Origin: Cephalopachus bancanus
Lineage: Eukaryota > Chordata > Mammalia > Primates > Tarsiidae
Assembly (NCBI GenBank): GCA_027257055.1
Contig: JAPVLO010000153.1
Location: 6,386,001-6,450,000, forward strand
DNA: 64,000 nucleotides
Direction: 5' to 3'
Made by a program: the position numbers and the translations under genes. Shown here piece after piece: positions 56,713 to 64,000 of this stretch. Below the pieces are notes generated by a model. The model did no database searches, had not been told where the DNA came from, and was given only the letters and a program-made list of their open reading frames with translations. How positions within the stretch are numbered: the first letter of the stretch is position 1; every line of letters begins with the position of its first letter.

Positions 56713-57110
56713 AATAGTGACATGAGTCCAGTGTCAACTGTGTTAGACAGGGCAGAACCGGAGGGTGGGAAAAAGAGCTTGATCTACTCAGCACCTGCTA
56801 GTGGAACAGGTCACTTTTTTAGTCAAACTCTGGTCTAAGAGTTGAGAGAATCTGGATATATGCTTAGAAAATCATGGGCAATACGTGAGAAGTGACTCCT
56901 TCTCTGGTCCCTACCCCTATCCACCATAGTAGCAACCCCCATGATCACTGACCTGCTTCCACTCATTGAAACCCTGTCCTGGGAATGGTTACGCTGCCTT
57001 TTTCAGTAATTATGCCATTGAGAGTGGGAAAAAATTGGTGGTGATAATGCTACAGCTAGATTGTCTGACCAGATCCCAGCAAGATGATGCAATATTTGAG
57101 AATCTGAGCC
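56713..57110. other. Unassigned sequence
   Basis: No recognised repeat or gene. Confidence 0.45.
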
Positions 57111-57124
57111 CAGGAGACAGGGAC

Positions 57125-57240
57125 CCCAGGTCAACTCTTACCTTTGCTATTTGTCATCTGTGTAACCTTGGGCAAATTGTTTGACATCACTGGATTTTAG
57201 TTTCTTCATGTGCAGAAAGGGGAAAACAATAGTTCCAACT
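57125..57240 (+). mobile_element. MIR SINE
   Basis: CTGTGTAACCTTGGGCAAATT, TGGATTTTAGTTTCTTCATG and GGGGAAAACAATAGTTCC match the MIR core and 3' side in sense orientation. Confidence 0.78.
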
Positions 57241-58150
57241 TCCACCGGTTGTAAAAAGTTAGCAGTTCTCATTCTTTGGTCTTCTACCTCTTTATAGACT
57301 TAAAAATTGATGAAGAACTCCACCCCCCTAAAAAAACTTTTGTTTTGTGGTTTAAATCTATCAATGTATATTGTTTTAGAAATAAAAAGCAAAAACATTA
57401 ACAATATAAATTTATTTAAATATAACATAATAAACCCATTCTACATTAATGTTATGAACATATTTTTCTGGGAAATTGCCATATTTTTCAAAACAAAAAG
57501 TAATTAGTGAAATGTGTAACATTGTGTTCCATTTTTGCAGCTTTCTTCAATGTCTGCCTTAATAAAAGACAGATTCTCATTTTTGCTTCAGTATTCCATC
57601 TGTTGCAATATGGTGTTTTGGTTGAAGTAGATGATGAAAATCTGGCCTCATGCAGGTATATAATTGAAAAAGAGGAGTATTTTCATAGCTTTTTCAGATA
57701 ATTTTGGATCTTTTTTTGATCTACATAAAACTTAACAAGTGGGCATAATTAAAGATTTCTTACGATGTAGAACCCGAAATCATATCCACAAATTTTTCAT
57801 ATTTTGTTACACTAAAATCTATTGATCTATCATGTACTTTGAATGCGTCTTTTACCTATGCATAAATTTGTAACATTATGCATTAGTCATTTGGGAAGTA
57901 TTGGTTCATTGAGTTGTGCTTGGTTTTCCAAATATGATCACATTTTATTACGCAACATCAAAATGTCACATTTGTTAATGTCACCACTCATATCATTAGA
58001 AAGAGTTTTTAAGTATTGGAAATATTCTGGGACAATAGTGTTTGCAATTCTCTTGTGACTTACAGAATTTCAGGTTTATGCAAGGCATGAAATAAGACAA
58101 AAGATGGCAATTAATGGCATCAGTTTTTCAGCCTTTCTCTGATTGTTGCC
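57241..58150. other. Unassigned AT-rich sequence
   Basis: No firm family. The 57500-58070 part has several short open frames without motifs. Confidence 0.4.
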
Positions 58151-58154
58151 TTTT

Positions 58155-58437
58155 TTTTAGTTGGAGTCTCACTCTGTCACTCAGGCTAGAGTGCAGCAGC
58201 ATGCTCATGGTTACTACAGCCTCGACCTGCTGGGTTCAGATGATTTTTCTGCCTCAGCCTTCCAAGTAGCTGGAACCATAGGCATGCACCGTCAAACTCA
58301 GCTAAGTTTTTGATTTATTGTAGAGACAAGGTCTCATCAAGTTGCCCAGGCTGGTCTTGAACTCTTGTACTCAGGCAATCCTCTCACCTCTGCCTTTGAA
58401 GTGCTGGGATTACAGGCATGAACCACCACCCTCAGCC
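58155..58437 (-). mobile_element. Alu, tarsier-type, antisense
   Basis: TTAGTTGGAGTCTCACTCTGT to CCACCACCCTCAGCC, with AGTTTTTGATTTATTGTAG. Confidence 0.92.
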
Positions 58438-58689
58438 TGTTGTTTTTCTAGTAGTTGGTTTTACACTGTGAAAAACTGGATGAAAAATATGTCTATTCTT
58501 TATTCAGTAACACAGGACATTGAATTACCTTTTTCTGTACTTTCTATGCAGTACAGATATGAAGAATTAATGAAGACTAATCAGGTTCACTATAGAGACT
58601 ATGTTAGTACATAGTTAGAATGATTTTGACTCCCATAGAGAAAGAGAAGTATGGTGGTTCATTTGGGAGCCAGGCTACTGATACTCCTA

Positions 58690-59345
58690 AACTTTAGGCT
58701 GATTTCAAGATTACTTCATTTATGTAGTACAGTATAACAAATCATGTTAAAACAAAGTTGCTTAAAACAAAACAATCATTTATCATCTCTCTTGATTTCA
58801 TTTCTTTTGTTCTTTTTTTTTTTTGAGACAAGGTCTCGCTTTGTCATCCAAACTAGAGTGCAGTGATGTGATCATAGCTCACTACAGTCTCAGACTCCTG
58901 AGCTCAAGCAATCTGCCCGCCTCAGCCTCCCAAAGTGCTGGGATTACTGGTATCATTCACCATCCCCAACCATCTCCTGATAACTTCCATAGGTCAGGGA
59001 TTTGGCAGTTGCTCTGTTGGGCAGTTCTGACTAAGGGACCACATGAGTTTGCAGTCAGATGTGGCTGTTGGCAGGAGGCCTCAGTTCCTTACCATGTGGA
59101 CAGCTCCATAAAGTTCCCTGAGTGTCTCAATACATGGTGGCCAGCTCCCTCCAGAGTAAGTGATCCAAGGGAGGGCAAGATGGAAGCCACAATGCTTTCT
59201 ATGGCCTAGCCTCGGAAGTACACAGCATCATTTCCTATTGGTTATACAGGTCAGCCATTTCAGAATGCGGAGAGGCCTCAGAAGGGTGTGAATATGAGTA
59301 GAGGGGAATCATTGGGGGCCATCTTGAAGGCTGACTACCACAGAT
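58690..59345 (-). mobile_element. Old ERVL/MaLR-type LTR, antisense, split by an Alu monomer
   Basis: TAGGTCAGGGATTTGGCAGT, GTTTGCAGTCAGATGTGGCT, AGAGTAAGTGATCCAAGGG, TGGCCTAGCCTCGGAAGTAC and GGGGGCCATCTTGAAGGCTG, ending CTACCACAG, match a familiar old mammalian LTR in reverse. Confidence 0.65.
58816..58972 (-). mobile_element. Alu monomer-like (FLAM), antisense
   Basis: T-tail, GAGACAAGGTCTCGCTTTGTC, CTGAGCTCAAGCAATCTGCC, then directly AAAGTGCTGGGATTACTGG. Single-arm length. Confidence 0.82.
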
Positions 59346-59389
59346 ACTTGTCTTAGGTATATATAGATTTGCCTTTTCTGCTCTGTTAT

Positions 59390-59925
59390 CTAGAAACTTA
59401 CAGAATGCCTGATCCAAAAGCATGGAACAATTTAGCATCTGATCCTAGTAAAGGAAGTACAGAAGTGGGACCATAATGGAATCCACTTTTGTATCACATA
59501 CTGCACTGTACAGAAGCATCTGGTGTGTTAGAAAAGTGGAACCATCTTCAGTTGGTATCTTTGAAAGGTAGAACCATCTTCTAAAATTGCAGCTGATGCT
59601 GTAGCACAGAGGGAATACTCGGCAATAAAGGGTGCCAGCCTTTTAGCTTGCAGTGTGTGCTAAATCATAGGCCTCTATATGATGCTATGTCTCCCGTAGG
59701 AAGAACAAGTTGGTCTGGGAACCAAGGGATTGATGCAGGATTTTGTGCTTCCTATCCCTGTAAGTTCAATCTCTGCAGGGTTAGAGGTCCTGGTTCCCAC
59801 AAGGGAGCATTCTTGCCAGGAAACACCACAAGGTTCCCGTTGAACTACAAATTACAGTTATGGCCAGGCTCCAACAGGCAAGAAGAAAGTTACCATACTG
59901 ACAGGAGTAATTGACCATTAGTCTG
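59390..59925 (+). pseudogene. ERVL-class pol (integrase C-terminal) remnant
   Basis: CCTGATCCAAAAGCATGGAAC, ATAATGGAATCCACTTTTG, CCTCTATATGATGCTATGTC, AGGTCCTGGTTCCCACAAGG, CAGGAAACACCACAAGGTTCC and ACTGACAGGAGTAATTGACC follow the ERVL/MaLR internal integrase region in order. The 88-codon frame at 59648-59914 is one surviving piece. The remnant has many breaks and no partner genes. Endogenous relic, non-functional. Confidence 0.7.
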
Positions 59926-59929
59926 GGTC

Positions 59930-60410
59930 CTCTGAGAAACAGACACCAAGGGAGGATTAAACATGTATGAGTTTTATTGGAGCAAAAGCCTATGAAAGAG
60001 AATGGGTTGGAAACATGTTAAACAAGGAGAGTGGTCAGATAGCGAGAGAAGTAGAGAGGGAGGGAAGGTTGTGTGGGAGGACCCTAGACTGCTACAGTTC
60101 AAGGAAGGCCTGGGGGAGTCCTAGCCCCTAAGTCAGCCATCAGAGGAGTCCCACATATCCCAGGAAGACCCACAACTGTACCCCCGCAGTGCCCAGACAC
60201 TGGCTCAGAGCTGCCTGTAGGAAGCAGAATTTCAGATTTTGGAGCCAGCAGTTGGGATCCTTGGTTAGTTTTACTCCCTGTACTTGGAGTTTTGCTAGGT
60301 GCATTCTTACTGCTGCCACATTGGCCCTGATCTGTAGGAGGCAGGACTGTCTACATAAAAAGGCACCAAAGAATACATGTGTAACCTTCTGATATTTCCT
60401 CGTCCTACCT
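59930..60410 (-). mobile_element. Possible old LTR, antisense
   Basis: TCTGGGTCCTCTGAGAAACAG, GAGTTTTATTGGAGCAAAAG recall a reversed LTR R/U5 with poly(A) signal. Low confidence on family. Confidence 0.4.
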
Positions 60411-60439
60411 TAACTGTGAATATGTGATAATGTGTGTGT

Positions 60440-61148
<709 letters not shown>

Positions 61149-61204
61149 TTCCTATGAAAAATATGCAAGGATACAAACTAACTCGTGAATGTTATGACAG
61201 ATAA

Positions 61205-61680
61205 TGTCAATTTATTGATCCAACCCCATTTCCAATTATCTTTCCCTTAGCCATTTTTCAGCCAGAAATGGCCATGTGATATAGTCCTGGCTTAAGAAAC
61301 ATAGGTAGAATTTTGCTGGTTGCCCTCTCTCTCTCTTCCTCTTGTCTCCTGACTAGGATATAGGTTTGATGCATGAAGCTACAGCAGCCATCTTGGGACC
61401 AAGAAGGAAAGGGCAAGAGAATTGTCAGCAGCAGAATGCCCTGACTATTTCTTATTATGAGAAGAAAATGAAATCCCTTGTCAAAGCATGTCCTATGTCT
61501 TTGGTTATGTGCGCACATGTGGGAGGAAGAGTAAATCAAGACATAGTAAAACAAATATAGGATACTTAAAAAGCATGTATACTATTATATGTAAGCATCT
61601 ACATGCATAGTTCTGCAAACGTTTTGATATATATAAACACAGTGATTAAATATTAAAACATAAAATTATCCATTTAATCT
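61205..61680. other. Unassigned, possibly an old LTR
   Basis: AGAAATGGCCATGTGATATAG and GCTACAGCAGCCATCTTGGG recall old ERVL LTR text, but I cannot place it firmly. Confidence 0.35.
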
Positions 61681-62060
61681 CCTTTGAACTTTAATATTAA
61701 ATTTAAATTTGGTGTAATATTATCTAGATATTTAAAAGTGATTTCTTTACTTATGCCTCATTTAAAATTTTTAAATAGTGTCTACTTATTTATGTGCCAG
61801 AAGTTTGACCTTCCTTATTGTTTATTTTCTAATTCATTAAATCCTTACTTACCTGTCATCTCCCTCAGTCTTTCCTTGGGTTATTCTGTGTATTTTTTTA
61901 ACTCCTTGAGCTGAACGGTCAATTTTAATTTTGAGCCTTTAGTTACTTATTTTTTTGAATGTAGCAAATCCTGGCCAAAACATGAATTTTGGTCTAATGC
62001 AGTTGGCAATGAACCCCACTGGCCTGTCCAGCCCTTATTCTTAATCAGGAGGTGAGTTAA
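61681..62060 (-). mobile_element. Probable L1M fragment, antisense
   Basis: T-rich text with TGTATTTTTTTAACTCCTTGAG and TTTTGAGCCTTTAGTTAC suggests antisense L1M. Weak. Confidence 0.45.
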
Positions 62061-62400
62061 AATCCTCATCTTCTATATATGCGGGAGAGGGCTGGGCAGA
62101 GGCGAAATGACAGGCAACAGAGGCAGAGAATGTGTCCCATGGCCAATTTGCTGGACTTAGAAACCTTAGTCAATATTCAAGCCAGAACTGACAATCACCA
62201 CCAGGTGGTGCCCAACCTCAGCAGGGACTGGGATGAATACAGAATCCATCCTGAAACTGAACCTCCAGAACTCCTTGCCCATGAGCTTTTTTATTTCCTT
62301 CCTTTCTTTTATTGTATTCTCTTCATTACAGTATTCCTCTATATCCTTCTATTGGCTTGAAAGTATTCCTCCTAGTTCAAATATTTTACTAGTTACAGTA
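62061..62400. other. Unassigned sequence
   Basis: Contains a 93-codon frame (62079-62360) with no recognised motif and a hydrophobic, T-rich end. Not called as a gene. Confidence 0.45.
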
Positions 62401-64000
62401 AAAATTCCATCATGCATATCTCACTAGTCAGTATTTCTTTTTCCCTGAAATACAAGGACTTAAAATTTCCTCTTCTGTTTTCCATGTTATTTTTCCTTAG
62501 ATTTTAATTTGACTTGCTTTTGGCTCTTCCAAATTAGATCTTCCTGTTGCTTTTAATCAATTCTTATTGACTTCTCTGCTCATGGCTGCTTGCTTCACAT
62601 CCTATTTTGAATTAAATTATCCTTTTTCTGAAGTACATCAAATTAGTAGTTTTCTCAGCAATGATGCCAGTGGTAAAATTTTTTAGTCTTATTTTTGCAA
62701 GTATCTTCATTTCACCCTCATTCTGGAACAATAGTTTAGTTGGGTATAAGAGAAATTCTTCTATTGTTGCTAATGATAATTCTGTGGTCAGCCTAACTGT
62801 CACATATTTTTAGGGTCTCTCTCTCTCTCTCTTTTCTGGTGCCTTTAAGAGTTTATTTTTTATTTAAAAGTTTGGCTCCAACACATGTAGTTGTGTGGGC
62901 TTTTTGTATGTCTTATTTTGTTTGATTCTACTTGGAACTTGGTAGCCTTCTTTGTTTCTTAAAAACTCCATTTGAAAAACTCCAGTTTTTCTTTGAGCTG
63001 CTTCTAACCCCTTTTTCTCCATCTTCTTCTGTAATTTATAGTTGGTTTAGGTTGAAATTTGTCAGTCAATGCTCCATGTCTCTTAAAAGCTCTTTGATAT
63101 TTTCTATGTTGTTATCTTTCTGTGTTTCATACTGGATGATTTTCTTGACTCAATCTTCCAGCTCACTAGATCTTTTAAAGTGTATCTAATCTGCTATTCA
63201 ATCTGAGTTTAAAATTTTAATGATCATATTTCTCAGTTCTAGGAGTTCTATTTGATTATTCTTCAGATATCTTGCTTACTTTTTTAAAGTTCTATCATTT
63301 TGATGTGTTTATTATGTCTTCTTTTATTGCCTCTATTTAAACCAACTTTGCAGCATCTTTCACATTATTTTATTATTTCTAGTCCTTGGACTAATTATTT
63401 TACCATGTGTCATATCAGCTGATGCTTTTTCATCATGTGGTTAATAATTGCTTGTTGTAAGCTTTTGTTTTTCCTTCTGGTAAGAGTCCCTTGTACCCTG
63501 GGTTGTGGATAATTCCGTATAGAGGAGTTTTGTATCTACATCTTTCTAGGTTGCTGGGACTCCTGGTCATTGACCAGTGATTATGTTAATATCGTGCTTG
63601 AGATTCTTATATCATGTAGATAGCTTAAATTCACACTCCACACCCAGGTTAGGCTTGGGGGCTTTTCACAGGATGTATGTTTTTCTCCTTCCAGAGACTA
63701 GAAAAGATAGCCGGCTTCCTGTTGTGTCTCTGGGAAGTTGACAAAGTTCTTCTAGTTCCCTTTTCAAGCCCTGAAAAGATTTTTGAGAGTCTCAGTTTTA
63801 AACAAAGGTGTTGGTTCCAACCTGAACAGCCTGCAGGCCAAATTCACTGTGGGGCCCATATCCAGGCCTAATTCTTTCCTGGTCCCTCACATGTCTGCTG
63901 GCACTTACATGTCTTCCGGGTTTAAATTTACTTTTTGTTTCTGGCACCTGGGAATTGTCTTGGCTTTCTTTCAGGCTTTGTATTTTAAAGTTTTAAAATA
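62401..64000 (-). mobile_element. L1M 5' region, antisense, runs off the window end
   Basis: TGGGTATAAGAGAAATTCTTC, TTTAGGGTCTCTCTCTC, CAATGCTCCATGTCTCTTAA, TTCCAGCTCACTAGATCTTT and TTCTCAGTTCTAGGAGTTCTA, the last followed by TTTGATTATTCTTCAG, match antisense 5'-half L1M text. It reaches base 64000, so the element continues outside. Confidence 0.75.

Overview
This is mammalian nuclear DNA, almost certainly primate, and the evidence points to a tarsier (Tarsius/Carlito). Most Alu copies belong to one non-human type. They share ACAATAAATCAAAAAATTAG between the arms, CTTGGAAGGCTGAGGCGGAAG in the right arm, and a tail entered through CCAACTCAAAA. These sit beside older AluJ copies and Alu monomers, with no AluS/AluY and no lemur- or galago-type Alus. 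Three very short LTR-derived, L1-mobilised insertions are also present. They fit what was described in the tarsier genome as TINEs (Tarsius interspersed elements). I found no functional protein-coding exon, tRNA, rRNA or CRISPR array; the window reads as intergenic or deep intronic sequence.

Layout. 1-1.3 kb: antisense L1 carrying the first TINE. 1.3-8.5 kb: mostly unassigned sequence with L2 and Alu pieces, including a near-perfect inverted duplication of an Alu segment at 3.9-4.6 kb. 8.5-20.3 kb: mosaic of L1 fragments in both orientations, densely filled with Alus and one well-preserved L2. 21.3-24.3 kb: an old L1 3' region split by a full-length processed pseudogene of DUT (dUTPase). 24.3-34.5 kb: antisense L1 blocks, ERVL-type remnants, a 1.2-kb Tigger-like DNA transposon and an MLT2-like LTR. 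34.5-41 kb: largely unassigned, with an MLT1-like LTR, MIR and L2. 41-44.4 kb: two antisense L1s, a 575-bp mariner-like element with TIRs and TA duplications, an MLT1-like LTR and an Alu. 44.4-58 kb: unassigned sequence holding the second and third TINEs, an ERV LTR with a repeat-rich U5 (the apparent parent family of TINE 1), a solo LTR with 5-bp target duplications, and a 90-bp inverted repeat 2 kb apart. 58-64 kb: ERVL LTR and integrase remnants, a (GT)n(GA)n microsatellite and antisense L1.

The most interesting signal is the TINE set. Each copy is 70-100 bp with an 11-bp target-site duplication. Each reads, on the minus strand, as a 5' stem-loop, a short body, AATAAA and an A-rich tail. 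That is the structure of a retroviral R region running from cap site to poly(A) site. One of them matches the predicted R region of the LTR at about 49.5 kb. This suggests that short LTR-initiated, LTR-polyadenylated RNAs were copied by L1. Family names for old repeats are from memory and were not checked against a library.
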